NCBI RefSeq assembly: GCF_014305095.1
Contig: NZ_JACRUI010000002.1
Location: forward strand, 124,001-188,000
DNA: 64,000 nt
Source of the DNA: Flavobacterium kayseriense
GTDB lineage: Bacteria; Bacteroidota; Bacteroidia; Flavobacteriales; Flavobacteriaceae
Direction of reading: 5' to 3'
The position numbers were made by a program, and so were the translations under genes. Position 1 is the first letter of the stretch, and the number at the start of each line of letters is the position of its first letter. Under the pieces are notes generated by a model. The model was not told where the DNA came from, made no database searches, and saw nothing but the letters and a program-made list of their open reading frames with translations. Of the stretch, positions 31,068 through 41,240 are shown piece by piece.

Positions 31068-34000
31068 TTACATATTTCTTCTATACTGACCACCTACTTC
31101 AAATAAAGCAGCAGTGATTTGTCCAAGCGTACACACTTTAGTAGCTTCCATTAAATGATCGAATAAATTTTCGTTTTTAATGGCTGCATCTTGAATATTA
31201 TCTAACTGTATTTGAACTTGCTTCGCATTCGCTATATGTAAATTCTCTAATGTCTGAATTTGGAATTGCTTTTCCTCTTCAGTCGCACGAATTACCTCAG
31301 CTGGAATCACTGTAGGAGATCCTTTTGAACTCAAAAAGGTATTTACCCCAATGATTGGGAACTCACCAGTATGTTTCAAGGTTTCGTAGTATAAACTCTC
31401 TTCTTGAATTTTAGAGCGTTGGTACATCGTTTCCATAGCACCAAGCACTCCTCCACGTTCCGTAATTCTGTCGAATTCTAGTAAAACAGCCGCTTCTACT
31501 AAGTCTGTTAATTCTTCAATGATGAATGAACCTTGAATTGGGTTTTCGTTTTTGGCTAGACCTAATTCTTTGTTTATAATCAGTTGGATTGCCATTGCAC
31601 GACGCACAGATTCCTCTGTAGGTGTTGTAATCGCTTCATCATACGCATTGGTATGCAACGAGTTACAGTTATCATAAATAGCGTATAACGCTTGTAATGT
31701 GGTACGAATATCATTAAAGTCAATTTCTTGAGCATGTAACGATCGTCCTGATGTTTGAATATGGTATTTCAACATTTGAGCTCTCTCGTTTGCACCGTAT
31801 TTCGTTTTCATGGCTTTCGCCCAAATTTTACGCGCTACACGACCAATAACTGCATACTCAGGATCTACTCCATTTGAAAAGAAGAAAGATAAATTAGGTC
31901 CGAAATCATTAATATTCATTCCGCGACTTAAGTAATACTCTACATAAGTGAATCCGTTTGAAAGTGTAAACGCTAACTGCGTAATTGGATTGGCTCCCGC
32001 CTCAGCAATATGGTATCCTGAAATTGAAACTGAATAGAAATTTCGAACATTATTTGTAATGAAATATTCCTGAACATCACCCATTAAACGCAATGCAAAT
32101 TCTGTAGAAAAAATACAGGTATTTTGAGCTTGATCTTCTTTCAAAATATCAGCTTGAACTGTTCCACGAACTTGAGAAAGTGTTCTCACTTTGATTTCTT
32201 TATAAACCTCTAGAGGCAATACTTGGTCTCCAGTCACACCTAGAAGGTACAAACCTAAACCATTATTTCCTTCGGGTAAATCACCATTATACGCAGGGCG
32301 AGCAACTCCTTTTTCTTTGTATATCGCTTTAATTTTAGCATCAACTTCTTTCTCTAAGTCATTTGCTTTGATGTACAATTCACATTGTTGATCGATAGCT
32401 GCATTCATAAAGAAACCGAGCAACATGGGCGCTGGCCCATTTATAGTCATACTTACTGAAGTTAATGCATGCACCAAGTCAAAACCAGAATACAATTTTT
32501 TAGCATCATCCAAACAACAAATAGAAACTCCGGCATTACCAATTTTCCCGTAAATATCAGGACGTAAGTGCGGATCGTTTCCGTATAAAGTTACACTATC
32601 AAAAGCTGTAGACAAACGTTTGGCCGGTAATCCAGCACTAACATAATGAAAACGCTTGTTTGTTCTTTCAGGCCCACCCTCTCCAGCAAACATACGAGAA
32701 GGATCTTCACCTTCTCTTTTAAACGGGTACAATCCTGATGTAAAAGGGAATTCTCCAGGAACATTTTCTTGTAAGCACCATCTCAATATATCTCCCCAAG
32801 CCTCGTATTTAGGCAAAGCAATTTTAGGTATTTGAGAGTGTGACAAGGACTCTGAATGTGTTTTTATTTCGATTACTTTATCTCTTACTTTAAAGGAGTA
32901 AATAGGATCTTTGTATTTATTTACTTTTTCGTCCCAAGTCAGGATTACTTCCCAATTGTAGGGATCTAAATCCATTTTTACTTTATCAAATTGATTTAGT
33001 AAAAGGTTTAGAAAGATATTATTCTCATCTTGTTCCTTTACTGCAGATGGGTAAACAGATTCATCATCAATTCCTACTTTATTAATAACAGGAACGTTTC
33101 CTGAAACGGATTCGATTGTTTTGAAAATTCCGTACAACTTTTGAGCTACTTTTTGTTGACTTAAGGCAGTTTCATCATATTTACGATTACTTTCGGCAAT
33201 TTCAGATAAATAACGGGTTCTATGTGGTGGAATCACAAAGATTTTTTCACTCATTTCACGAGTTACTTCAAAAGTAGATTTTAGGTCGGAACTTGTTTTT
33301 TCGACTACTTTATCCATGATCGCTTTGTAAAGCGTATTCATTCCTGGATCATTGAACTGCGAAGCAATCGTCCCGAAAACAGGCATATCATCTGGACTTG
33401 CGTCCCAAAGGTTATGATTGCGTTGGTATTGTTTTTTCACATCACGAAGTGCATCCAAAGCACCACGTTTGTCAAATTTATTAAGCGCTACTAAATCGGC
33501 AAAATCAAGCATATCGATTTTTTCTAATTGCGTAGCAGCTCCAAATTCTGGTGTCATAACGTACAATGAAACATCAGAGTGGTCCATTATCTCTGTATCT
33601 GACTGCCCGATTCCAGAAGTTTCTAGAATGATAATATCATACTTTGCTGCTTTAATTACCTGAATAGCATCGGCAACATATTTAGACAAAGCCAAGTTAG
33701 ATTGACGCGTAGCCAATGATCTCATGTACACACGAGGATTATTAATAGCATTCATACGAATTCTATCTCCAAGTAACGCTCCACCTGTCTTACGTTTTGA
33801 TGGATCTACAGAGATTAATCCGATTGTTTTCTCAGGGAAATCAATTAAAAAGCGACGAACCAATTCATCTACTAATGATGATTTACCTGAACCACCTGTT
33901 CCTGTAATACCTAAAACTGGAGTTTTACAGTTTTCGTTCATTTTATGTATCGCCTCTAAAGCCGGCTTAGCAATAGCAGTGAAGTTCTCTGCTGCCGATA

Positions 34001-34508
34001 TAATTCGGGCAATTGCAGTTGGATTTTTTGAAGCTAATTGCGCTACTTCACCCGTTAATTTATCTCCTGTAGGAAAATCAGATTGTTGCACTAAGTCATT
34101 GATCATTCCTTGCAATCCCATAGATCGCCCATCATCAGGTGCGTAAATACGTGTGATTCCGTAGGCTTGAAGTTCGGCAATTTCCGATGGTAAAATAACA
34201 CCACCTCCTCCACCGAAGATTTTGATATGTCCTGCCCCTTTTTCTTTAAGTAGGTCATGCATATACTTAAAGTATTCATTATGACCACCTTGATATGATG
34301 TCATCGCAATAGCATTTGCATCTTCTTGAATAGCAGTATTTACTACTTCTTCAACACTACGGTCGTGTCCTAGATGAATTACCTCTACTCCAGTAGATTG
34401 AATAATTCGTCTCATTATATTTATAGCTGCATCATGACCATCAAATAATGAGGCTGCAGTTACTATTCTTACTTTATTCTTAGGAATATACGGTGTTTGT
34501 GGATTCAT
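31068..34508 (-). CDS. icmF: Fused acyl-CoA mutase IcmF (B12-binding + G-protein + mutase)
   Basis: A 1146-aa cytoplasmic enzyme. N-terminal cobalamin-binding domain with the DxH motif in [10 protein letters not shown] (about residue 22) and the flanking FGGGGGVI. The middle is a MeaB-like G-protein chaperone: P-loop [12 protein letters not shown] (about 199), [11 protein letters not shown] and NKFDKRGAL (about 343). The rest is the (beta/alpha)8 mutase with [20 protein letters not shown] (about 590) and the substrate part near [19 protein letters not shown]. This order is IcmF: isobutyryl-CoA/butyryl-CoA mutase, or a related acyl-CoA mutase such as pivalyl. The exact substrate cannot be decided. 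Single gene. Confidence 0.93.
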   Translation of the reverse strand: MNPQTPYIPKNKVRIVTAASLFDGHDAAINIMRRIIQSTGVEVIHLGHDRSVEEVVNTAIQEDANAIAMTSYQGGHNEYFKYMHDLLKEKGAGHIKIFGGGGGVILPSEIAELQAYGITRIYAPDDGRSMGLQGMINDLVQQSDFPTGDKLTGEVAQLASKNPTAIARIISAAENFTAIAKPALEAIHKMNENCKTPVLGITGTGGSGKSSLVDELVRRFLIDFPEKTIGLISVDPSKRKTGGALLGDRIRMNAINNPRVYMRSLATRQSNLALSKYVADAIQVIKAAKYDIIILETSGIGQSDTEIMDHSDVSLYVMTPEFGAATQLEKIDMLDFADLVALNKFDKRGALDALRDVKKQYQRNHNLWDASPDDMPVFGTIASQFNDPGMNTLYKAIMDKVVEKTSSDLKSTFEVTREMSEKIFVIPPHRTRYLSEIAESNRKYDETALSQQKVAQKLYGIFKTIESVSGNVPVINKVGIDDESVYPSAVKEQDENNIFLNLLLNQFDKVKMDLDPYNWEVILTWDEKVNKYKDPIYSFKVRDKVIEIKTHSESLSHSQIPKIALPKYEAWGDILRWCLQENVPGEFPFTSGLYPFKREGEDPSRMFAGEGGPERTNKRFHYVSAGLPAKRLSTAFDSVTLYGNDPHLRPDIYGKIGNAGVSICCLDDAKKLYSGFDLVHALTSVSMTINGPAPMLLGFFMNAAIDQQCELYIKANDLEKEVDAKIKAIYKEKGVARPAYNGDLPEGNNGLGLYLLGVTGDQVLPLEVYKEIKVRTLSQVRGTVQADILKEDQAQNTCIFSTEFALRLMGDVQEYFITNNVRNFYSVSISGYHIAEAGANPITQLAFTLSNGFTYVEYYLSRGMNINDFGPNLSFFFSNGVDPEYAVIGRVARKIWAKAMKTKYGANERAQMLKYHIQTSGRSLHAQEIDFNDIRTTLQALYAIYDNCNSLHTNAYDEAITTPTEESVRRAMAIQLIINKELGLAKNENPIQGSFIIEELTDLVEAAVLLEFDRITERGGVLGAMETMYQRSKIQEESLYYETLKHTGEFPIIGVNTFLSSKGSPTVIPAEVIRATEEEKQFQIQTLENLHIANAKQVQIQLDNIQDAAIKNENLFDHLMEATKVCTLGQITAALFEVGGQYRRNM

Positions 34509-34609
34509 TTTGAGAATATGATAATTTTAAGAGTGCAATTTACAAAAATTTTTAATGATTGTTCACTCTTCCTTTGAGATGTTAATAAAAAAGCAGAAAA
34601 CGTGATAAA

Positions 34610-34700
34610 TAGCCCTGATGGAAGTGGCATCCCAGACTGTAATTGCTAATAGAGCAATTACAGTCTGGATATATCGGACAGGAGGACCACTGTTCCGAAA
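34610..34700 (+). repeat. Dispersed intergenic repeat, copy B
   Basis: Left foot TAGCCCTGATGGAAGTGGC (34610-34628) followed by ATCC, nearly the consensus. The tip is a perfect 16-bp hairpin, CCAGACTGTAATTGCT / AGCAATTACAGTCTGG (34632-34647, 34653-34668), loop AATAG. The right foot (GGATATATCGGACAGGAGG, 34667-34685) is diverged. It lies between divergent icmF and the DUF4197 gene. Confidence 0.75.
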
Positions 34701-34785
34701 TATAACATAAAGTTGTTGCTTCTAAAGAAAATTATACCGCTCTATTTTTAATTAAGTAGTATTTTTGGAACAAATAAAACATATC

Positions 34786-35493
34786 ATGAAAAAATTTCTA
34801 TTCTTACTTAGCATTTTTACCCTTACTAGTTGCGCAGAGCTACAACAAATAGCAAATCAATATCCTGCCATAGGAACTAATGGAACCTTCAATATTTCCG
34901 CTGGATTGAAAGAAGCTTTAAACAACGGAATCACAAAACAAGTTACAAAATTAACAGCAACTGATGGTTTTTTCAGAAACGAAGCTGTAAAAATTTTATT
35001 ACCCGAAGAGTTGCGAAAAGTAGATGCAGGGTTAAGAAGCATTGGACTTAGCTCTCTAGCTGATGAAGGACTAAAAGTACTAAATCGTGCTGCCGAAGAT
35101 GCAGTAAAAGAGGCTACACCAATATTTGTAGACGCAATTAAGAATATGACTTTTACAGATGCCAGAACAATATTATTGGGAAGCAATATAGCGGCGACAA
35201 ACTACTTACAAAACAGCACATCGACTGCATTGTACAGTAAGTTTAACCCTGTTATTAAGAACTCGTTTAGTAAAGTAGGCGCAGATCAGGTTTGGACCAA
35301 TATAATCACCAAATACAACAGTATTCCTTTTGTAAAAAAAGTAAACCCTGATTTGAATGATTATGTTACTACTCAGGCAATGGTAGGTGTATTTAAAATG
35401 ATCGCAGTTGAAGAACAAAATATAAGAACAAATATCAGCGCGCGTACTACTCCTTTACTACAATCAGTTTTTGCAATGCAAGATAAAAAATAA
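34786..35493 (+). CDS. DUF4197 domain lipoprotein
   Basis: A 235-aa lipoprotein from ATG 34786 (MKKFLFLLSIFTLTSC, Cys 16; an ATG at 34765 is in frame but gives a worse signal). The mature protein matches DUF4197 of Bacteroidota and Proteobacteria: SAGLKEALNNGITKQVTKLTATDGFFRNEAVKILLPEELRKVDAGLRSIGL, then helical parts DAIKNMTFTDARTILLG and the ending FKMIAVEEQNIRTN. All-helical, periplasmic, role unknown. It is 26 bases before purU; the two could be co-transcribed. Confidence 0.85.
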   Translation: MKKFLFLLSIFTLTSCAELQQIANQYPAIGTNGTFNISAGLKEALNNGITKQVTKLTATDGFFRNEAVKILLPEELRKVDAGLRSIGLSSLADEGLKVLNRAAEDAVKEATPIFVDAIKNMTFTDARTILLGSNIAATNYLQNSTSTALYSKFNPVIKNSFSKVGADQVWTNIITKYNSIPFVKKVNPDLNDYVTTQAMVGVFKMIAVEEQNIRTNISARTTPLLQSVFAMQDKK

Positions 35494-35519
35494 GTAACCA
35501 TTGTACCTAAATTCGAAAA

Positions 35520-36377
35520 ATGATGCAAAAAATCACCATTTTAATTCACTGCGAAGATCAGAAGACAATAATTGCATCAGTCACGAACTACATCGGTTCA
35601 ATTGACGGTAATATTACGTACTTAGACCAACATGTTGACCCTGAAGAAAACGTATTTTTCATGAGATTAGAATGCGAATTTGAAAATGCTAAGTGGGACT
35701 TAGAAAAAATCAAAATTAATTTTGAGATTGAAATTGCGCAACGATTTAATATGTCATGGGAAATTTATACGCAAGAATACAAACCTAGGATGGCACTTTT
35801 TGTATCTAAATATGAGCATTGTCTTTACGATATACTAGGTCGGTATAGTGCAGGAGAATTAGCAATTGAAATTCCTCTGATAATAAGTAATCATGATGAC
35901 TTAAGACCAATTGCGGATCGATTCAATATTCCTTTTCATCATGTTCCTTTTAATAAGGAGATCAAACAAGAGGGAGAGCAACGGCAAATTGCGCTCTTGC
36001 AAGAATACCAAGTAAATTTTATTGTCCTTGCACGCTACATGCAAATTATAACCCCTAATTTAATAGGCTTGTATAAAAATAAGATCATTAATATTCACCA
36101 TTCTTTTTTACCTGCTTTTCCAGGAGCTAAGCCTTATCATTCGGCTTTCAAACGCGGCGTAAAGATTATTGGAGCAACTAGTCACTATGTTACCGACGAA
36201 TTGGATGAAGGACCAATTATTGCTCAAGATATTACGAGAGTAACACACAGCCATTCTATTGAAGATTTCATAATAAAAGGAAAGGATGTAGAACGATCTG
36301 TTTTAGCAAAAGCAATACAACTCCATGCAGAGCGAAAAACTATGGTTTACAATAATAAAACCATCATTTTTACCTAA
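35520..36377 (+). CDS. purU: Formyltetrahydrofolate deformylase
   Basis: A 285-aa cytoplasmic enzyme that releases formate from 10-formyl-tetrahydrofolate, supplying formate and balancing one-carbon units. An N-terminal ACT domain (about 4-85) is followed by a formyltransferase fold (about 90-285). The catalytic set is present: Asn and His in IINIHHSFLPAFPGAKPYHSAF (about residues 193-214, active-site His) and Asp in DELDEGPII (about 233). The length is normal. The ATG at 35520 is followed by a second ATG one codon later. Confidence 0.93.
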   Translation: MMQKITILIHCEDQKTIIASVTNYIGSIDGNITYLDQHVDPEENVFFMRLECEFENAKWDLEKIKINFEIEIAQRFNMSWEIYTQEYKPRMALFVSKYEHCLYDILGRYSAGELAIEIPLIISNHDDLRPIADRFNIPFHHVPFNKEIKQEGEQRQIALLQEYQVNFIVLARYMQIITPNLIGLYKNKIINIHHSFLPAFPGAKPYHSAFKRGVKIIGATSHYVTDELDEGPIIAQDITRVTHSHSIEDFIIKGKDVERSVLAKAIQLHAERKTMVYNNKTIIFT

Positions 36378-36608
36378 TGATCTGAAGTAGTAAAACGGTG
36401 TACATTAAATTCTAATTAGTAAAACAAACCTTGAAGGCTTCTTATTGATTTTTTAAAAAAATCTAATTAATAAAACACACCATTTAAAAGTTAACTTATA
36501 GACAACAAACTAATAACAGAAAATTAACAGAAGAACATTTAGATATACCTGATCTTTGCAGGAGTAATAAACTGGTTATTTATTATTGGTTTTGGTTAGT
36601 TAAAGAAT

Positions 36609-36632
36609 TGCCGGCATTTTAAAATGCTGGCA
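36609..36632. terminator. Terminator after purU, overlapping the end of the hydrolase gene
   Basis: TGCCGGCATTTT / AAAATGCTGGCA, 12 bp with one G-U pair and no separate loop apart from the central TTTTAAAA; eight T follow on the plus strand. The stop codon of the minus gene (36619-36621) lies inside the stem. Confidence 0.7.
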
Positions 36633-37422
36633 TTTTTTTTGGGATAAGCTGCATGTATGATAAAACAGCATCGTTAAAAATAGCTGCTTGCTCTACATTA
36701 ACCACATGACCACAGTTCTCTATAATGTGTAATTTTGATGATTTGACATGACTAGCCACAACCGACTTAACAGAAGGCAAAAACATGTAATCCTCTTTAC
36801 CCATAACGTATAATGTTGGGATATTTAACTCCACATGTCGGAACCACTTCAAAACGGGATTAATTTGAGCTGTTAATCGGAACCATTTTATAAATTCTTT
36901 TTGGCACAACTTTTTAGCCTCATTAATAAAAAGAAGACGTGACTGTTTATGATTTTCTCTTGGCATAATGATAAAAGCAAAGAGTTTATACAAAATCAAG
37001 TAGGGCATCACGTACTTAAATAAATTACCCACTCGCATCAATATTTGAGAGCGAAAATTCATTTTTAATATTGCTCCACCCAATATCATACTTTGAACCC
37101 TATTAGGATACATTTCGGCTAATTGTCTAATTAAAATAGTTCCTAAAGATATACCAACGAAATGCGAAGATTGAATTTTTAAATAATCTAAAACCTCTAA
37201 AATATCATTGGCTAATTCCGGAAAGCTGTAGCGTTGTTTAAAAGTAGCTTTAATAATAGACTGCGATTTACCATGACCACGTAAATCAAGTAGTAAAACA
37301 TTGTAATGCTTTTGAAAATCTCTTATTTGCTTATACCATATAGAAGAACTACCTCCTGCGCCATGCACAAAGGTTACCCATTGGTCAGATATATCATTCT
37401 TAAAAATAGTATAGTTTATCAC
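36619..37422 (-). CDS. Alpha/beta hydrolase
   Basis: A 267-aa cytoplasmic protein. Oxyanion motif FVHGAGGSSSIWY (about residues 18-30), LLLDLRGHGKSQ (about 44-55), nucleophile elbow GISLGT (about 91-96), Asp in MGKEDYMF (about 213), His in NCGHVVNVEQ (about 240). The full Ser-Asp-His triad is present. It looks like the general hydrolase family that includes proline iminopeptidases and haloperoxidases; the substrate is not clear. Single gene. Confidence 0.85.
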   Translation of the reverse strand: MINYTIFKNDISDQWVTFVHGAGGSSSIWYKQIRDFQKHYNVLLLDLRGHGKSQSIIKATFKQRYSFPELANDILEVLDYLKIQSSHFVGISLGTILIRQLAEMYPNRVQSMILGGAILKMNFRSQILMRVGNLFKYVMPYLILYKLFAFIIMPRENHKQSRLLFINEAKKLCQKEFIKWFRLTAQINPVLKWFRHVELNIPTLYVMGKEDYMFLPSVKSVVASHVKSSKLHIIENCGHVVNVEQAAIFNDAVLSYMQLIPKKMPAF

Positions 37423-37526
37423 CTGTTTTTTGAGATAAAAATAATTAATTGAAACAGTACTGCAATTTTAGTCAAAAATAATAGTTTAGGAACCATTGTA
37501 AAATGTAAATTTGCAAAAAAAATAAA

Positions 37527-37682
37527 ATGAGCGGAATACTGCAAGATGGAGATGAAATTGAGCAACTAAAAAAAGAATTTAAAGCACTTTCTGAACAAAA
37601 ATCCATTATAAACAAAGATAACAATTGTATCAAAGATCAAAACAAAAAGCAAGAATTAATTTTAGAGCACTATGATTTATAG
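37527..37682 (+). CDS. Small protein, 51 aa, unknown
   Basis: ATG 37527 to TAG 37682. The product is charged, helical and probably coiled-coil (DEIEQLKKEFKALSEQ, KDQNKKQELILEHYDL), with no membrane segment. It is supported by a TAAATTTG -7 box at 37506-37513, 14 bases before the ATG. It overlaps the 3' end of the convergent gene at 37677 by six bases. The coding case rests on the promoter and length only, so it may be an untranslated transcript. Confidence 0.45.
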   Translation: MSGILQDGDEIEQLKKEFKALSEQKSIINKDNNCIKDQNKKQELILEHYDL

Positions 37683-38471
37683 CCTTTTATGCAACATCCT
37701 AAAATAGTCAAATGCCTTGAGCAGGCGACTGCCGTACCAGGAAAACATTTCACCATCTACCAACACCGTTTGTGCTTTCTTTGTATAATTGCTAATCTCA
37801 TACCCATCTTCTTTTTTGAAAGGATAGGGTTCTGAGGAAAGAAAAATAAAATCAGGATCACCCTCGGCTGTAATATCTTCGATAGCAACTTCTGGATAAC
37901 GTCCTTTTCCCGTGTAAATATTTTCAAAATGGTTTAGACGCAACAACTCATTAATAAAATTATCGTCTCCTGCTACCATATATGGTTTTTTCCATATAAA
38001 GTAAGCTACTTTTTTTACTGGAAATGAAGCAATGAAGCTTTTAAATTCGATTAAAGAATAAGACAATTTATCATTCCATTTTTTGGCTTCCGTACGCACA
38101 TTACATAGTTGACCAAAATCAGTAATCATTTGAAAATTATCCTCTATCGTCTGGATGTCTGTTATCCAAACAGTACATATTTCTCTCAGACGCTCTACCA
38201 TTTCTTGAGTGTTTTCTTCTTTATTACAAATAATAAGATCAGGAAGTAAGGCCCTTATTTTACGATAATTAACTTTTTTTGTCCCACCGACAACTGTTTT
38301 AGTTGATTTGAAATGATAAGGATGCACACAAAATTTAGTAATCCCCACTATTCTAGTCTCTAATCCTAGATCATATAGCAATTCTGTTTGTGAAGGAACG
38401 AGCGAAATGATACGCTGAGGCGAAGTTTCAAAAGTATGTGTGGTTCCAAATTGATCTATTAGGGTTTTCAT
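37677..38471 (-). CDS. Helical-backbone metal receptor (BtuF/TroA-like) without signal peptide
   Basis: A 264-aa protein. It matches substrate-binding proteins of cobalamin/iron ABC transporters: SPQRIISLVPSQTELLYDLGLETRIVGIT near the N-terminus, LPDLIICNKEENTQEMVERL (about 75-94), and the C-terminal lobe with FLSSEPYPFKKED and FSWYGSRLL. The long connecting helix is present. However, the protein starts MKTLIDQFGTTHTFETSPQRI with no signal peptide or lipobox, so it would stay in the cytoplasm. No permease or ATPase gene is near. It may bind a corrin, haem or metal inside the cell. Confidence 0.82.
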   Translation of the reverse strand: MKTLIDQFGTTHTFETSPQRIISLVPSQTELLYDLGLETRIVGITKFCVHPYHFKSTKTVVGGTKKVNYRKIRALLPDLIICNKEENTQEMVERLREICTVWITDIQTIEDNFQMITDFGQLCNVRTEAKKWNDKLSYSLIEFKSFIASFPVKKVAYFIWKKPYMVAGDDNFINELLRLNHFENIYTGKGRYPEVAIEDITAEGDPDFIFLSSEPYPFKKEDGYEISNYTKKAQTVLVDGEMFSWYGSRLLKAFDYFRMLHKRL

Positions 38472-38721
38472 ATTATTTCATTTAAAAACAACGGTTTTCT
38501 TATAACCACCATCCCCATAGCTAACGGGGACGCAACGATTCTGTAATGATCACAAACTATTTAAACCAATTAGGTATTAAGAATAGTAAGCCTATATAAC
38601 TATAACTTACAATAGGGCAAAACCTTTTTTGTGCACTAATTTTTTTTTATTGTAACGAGAAAAAACTTTCGCTAAATGGAACTAAATCTCTTAGGGTCTC
38701 GAACTCTAAAAATTAGACAAA

Positions 38722-39540
38722 TTAAACTTCAGACAAAATTTGCTGCATTTCCTGTTGCATTTTTAGCGCTTCTACTCTAGCTTTTTTAGCAAAATCGGTT
38801 CCGTTAGAAGCATAGATAATTCCTCTTGACGAATTTATTAGCAAGCCTACATTTGCATTCATTCCGTATTTGCATACTTCAGAAAGACTTCCTCCTTGTG
38901 CTCCCACTCCCGGAACTAGTAAAAAAGCATCAGGCACAATTTTTCTAACTTCAGTGAAATATTCTGCTTTTGTAGCACCTACAACATACATTAAATTTTC
39001 ACTATTTTTCCATGACTTAGAGGTCTCTAATACCTGCTTGTACAATTCTTTTCCATCTACCTTTAGAGTTTGAAAATCAAAAGCACCTTCATTAGAAGTT
39101 AAAGCAAGCATAATGGTATGTTTATTTTCGAAAGCCAAAAAGGGCTCAACAGAATCCTTACCCATGTATGGAGCTATTGTAACACTATCAAAATTTAAAT
39201 CTTCAAAAAAAGCTTTTGCGTACATAGATGAGGTATTACCTATATCACCACGCTTAGCATCAGCGATTGTGAAAATTTCTGGATACGTATCGTTAATATA
39301 GTTAATGGTTTTTTGCAAGGAAGCCCAACCTTTTAAGCCATAAGCTTCAAAAAAAGCAATGTTTGGCTTATAAGCAACACATAAGTCGTGCGTGGCATCA
39401 ATTATGGCTTTATTGAATTCAAAAATTGGATCTTCTAGCTCTAAAAGATGTTTTGGGATTTTATCTAAATCGACATCTAATCCTACAGATAGAAATGATT
39501 TTTTTTCTTGAATTTGATTGTAAAGTTGCTGTGTTGTCAT
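38722..39540 (-). CDS. pyrF: Orotidine 5'-phosphate decarboxylase, type 2
   Basis: A 272-aa cytoplasmic enzyme, last step of UMP synthesis (OMP to UMP). The motif [16 protein letters not shown] (about residues 87-102) carries the catalytic Lys-Asp pair; [14 protein letters not shown] near the start and [12 protein letters not shown] (about 205) bind the phosphate. The length and the extra N-terminal part belong to the type 2 family of Bacteroidota and Actinobacteria. On the minus strand a TAAATTTG -7 box lies at 39568-39561. Single gene. Confidence 0.94.
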   Translation of the reverse strand: MTTQQLYNQIQEKKSFLSVGLDVDLDKIPKHLLELEDPIFEFNKAIIDATHDLCVAYKPNIAFFEAYGLKGWASLQKTINYINDTYPEIFTIADAKRGDIGNTSSMYAKAFFEDLNFDSVTIAPYMGKDSVEPFLAFENKHTIMLALTSNEGAFDFQTLKVDGKELYKQVLETSKSWKNSENLMYVVGATKAEYFTEVRKIVPDAFLLVPGVGAQGGSLSEVCKYGMNANVGLLINSSRGIIYASNGTDFAKKARVEALKMQQEMQQILSEV

Positions 39541-40091
39541 TATTAAAGTTGTGTGTCTGGCAAATTTACAAACTAGATTTTAAAATCCTTACTTATATTT
39601 CAGTTTACTTAAAATCATATTGAAAGCTAACTTATGATTTTGTAAAAATTATTAAAAATTCCAGATCACTATTGCTAGCGTGCTTTCCTATCTTTGCTAA
39701 ACAAATCAAGAAAAACGACCATAGAGGCGATACAGAAGTAGGAATACCGCAAAAATTAGATGATATAATAAAGAACAGGTTAAACAGATGATTTGAAGAC
39801 TAATAAATTTCTTAATGAAATACTCCTAAAACACAAAGCGCAAGCTTAGGTTTTAAGCAGCGACAGCAACTAAGGATCATTTTAGTCTTTAGGCAAGCAT
39901 AAGTTTAAAAAGCTATCAATACAACTATATTACAATGATGTGACAGGCAAAGCTCACTCTATGAAAAAACCAAAGTTATCAGTACAGCATTATAAGCACA
40001 GCTTAAAATGATATCACTGTCAATTTTTTATTAGTAACTTTGATAGGATATTAATTTAATGTTGGCAGATTATTAACAAATAAAAACATTT
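39541..40091. promoter_or_regulatory. 551-bp intergenic region: two divergent promoters, otherwise empty
   Basis: Contains the pyrF -7 box (39568-39561, minus) and a TAACTTTG -7 box (40035-40042, plus) for the AI-2E gene, 50 bases before its ATG. The roughly 450 bases between hold no open frame with convincing coding sense, no clear hairpin and no copy of the dispersed repeat. It may be decayed sequence; I see nothing else in it. Confidence 0.5.
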
Positions 40092-41201
40092 ATGGATTCA
40101 ACACCTATCAAAACACATATCGTTAAAGACTTATTAGCCTTCACCCTTATTGTATTTATATCTTATATTTTAAGAGACTTTTTGATTCCAATATTATTCG
40201 CTATTTTATTAAGCGTCATGATCTTTCCAATAGTACGTTTTTTTGAAGCGAGATTGTATCTCAACAGAATATTTTCAATTACTATTGCTATCCTTATTTT
40301 TACTGCAATGATTTTTTTTGTTTTTACCTTAATTGGAATTCAATTTCAAAACATCTTGGATAAAAGCGATATGTATTATGATCAAATTATGGATAAAATT
40401 AATATTTTAATCAAGCAAACTGAAAATTATACTGGAATAAAAAGTGAAGATATTGTAGGAAATGGTCAAATTGAGGTAAAGAAAATTGTAAAAGAAAACT
40501 CTGAGAATATCTTAGCACTATTAACACGATCTGGTAGTATATTGAGCGATTTTATATTGACCCCTTTATATATGTTTTTTTTCTTGCTGTATCGAAGTTT
40601 TCTAATAAGCTTTTTACACAGAGCAACTGCTAACAATAGAAATAGCACTAGAGTTATTATGAGAAAATTATATGACGTACAACAAAACTACCTACTAGGA
40701 CTAGGAAGCGTAATGATTATAGTTGGTTTATTAAACAGTATTGGTTTATTAATTTTGGGAATTGACTATCCTTTTTTCTTTGGTTTTTTATGTGCTTTGT
40801 TACTATTGGTTCCTTACATAGGTATAATCATTGGTTCGCTTCTACCTGCAGCTGTCGCTTTAGCCACAAAAGATTCCTATTGGTATGCAGTAGGAGTAAT
40901 TGCCATATTTGGTTTTATACAATTTATAGAGGGGAATTTTATAACCCCTAAAATCACCGGTTCAAAAGTTTCTTTAAATTCATTCGCTTCAATACTTGCT
41001 ATCATTTTATTTTCGATGTTATGGGGGATTCCAGGAATGATCTTAGCTTTACCTATGACAGCATCATTGAAAGTACTTTTTGATCACACACAAAAATTTA
41101 AGCCTATTGGATTTGTTTTAGGAGAGGCAGATGACAAATATTTTTCTAACAAAGCTAAAAATCGTTTGAGGGTTTGGAAGCGAATTAGAAGTCAAAAATA
41201 A
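40092..41201 (+). CDS. AI-2E family transporter (PerM/YdiK-like)
   Basis: A 369-aa integral membrane protein of the UPF0118 family. Eight or so helices: N-terminal pair at about 12-50 and 65-95, a soluble helical segment (about 100-150), then a C-terminal bundle with the signature LLLVPYIGIIIGSLLPAAVALAT (about 236-258) and IQFIEGNFITPKITGSKVSLNSF (about 276-298). Members include exporters of autoinducer-2 and sodium/proton antiporters; the real substrate cannot be read. It is followed by an MscS-type channel 39 bases away, likely in one operon. Confidence 0.9.
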   Translation: MDSTPIKTHIVKDLLAFTLIVFISYILRDFLIPILFAILLSVMIFPIVRFFEARLYLNRIFSITIAILIFTAMIFFVFTLIGIQFQNILDKSDMYYDQIMDKINILIKQTENYTGIKSEDIVGNGQIEVKKIVKENSENILALLTRSGSILSDFILTPLYMFFFLLYRSFLISFLHRATANNRNSTRVIMRKLYDVQQNYLLGLGSVMIIVGLLNSIGLLILGIDYPFFFGFLCALLLLVPYIGIIIGSLLPAAVALATKDSYWYAVGVIAIFGFIQFIEGNFITPKITGSKVSLNSFASILAIILFSMLWGIPGMILALPMTASLKVLFDHTQKFKPIGFVLGEADDKYFSNKAKNRLRVWKRIRSQK

Positions 41202-41240
41202 AAATTAGATTTAGATTTAGAAACCTTAGATACGATAAGT

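Noticed and set aside
33724..34146. Plus-strand open frame of 140 codons inside icmF (also long antisense frames at 24063-24458 and 56992-57345)
   Set aside because: These are shadows of long minus-strand genes with clear family membership; no start context or promoter supports them.
36388..36480. Short direct repeats (TTAGTAAAAC / TTAATAAAAC) as attachment sites
   Set aside because: AT-rich and imperfect, with no integrase gene or tRNA nearby.
38472..38721. Sixth copy of the dispersed repeat
   Set aside because: There is a short CCCC...GGGG hairpin near 38512-38529, but neither foot of the repeat family is present.
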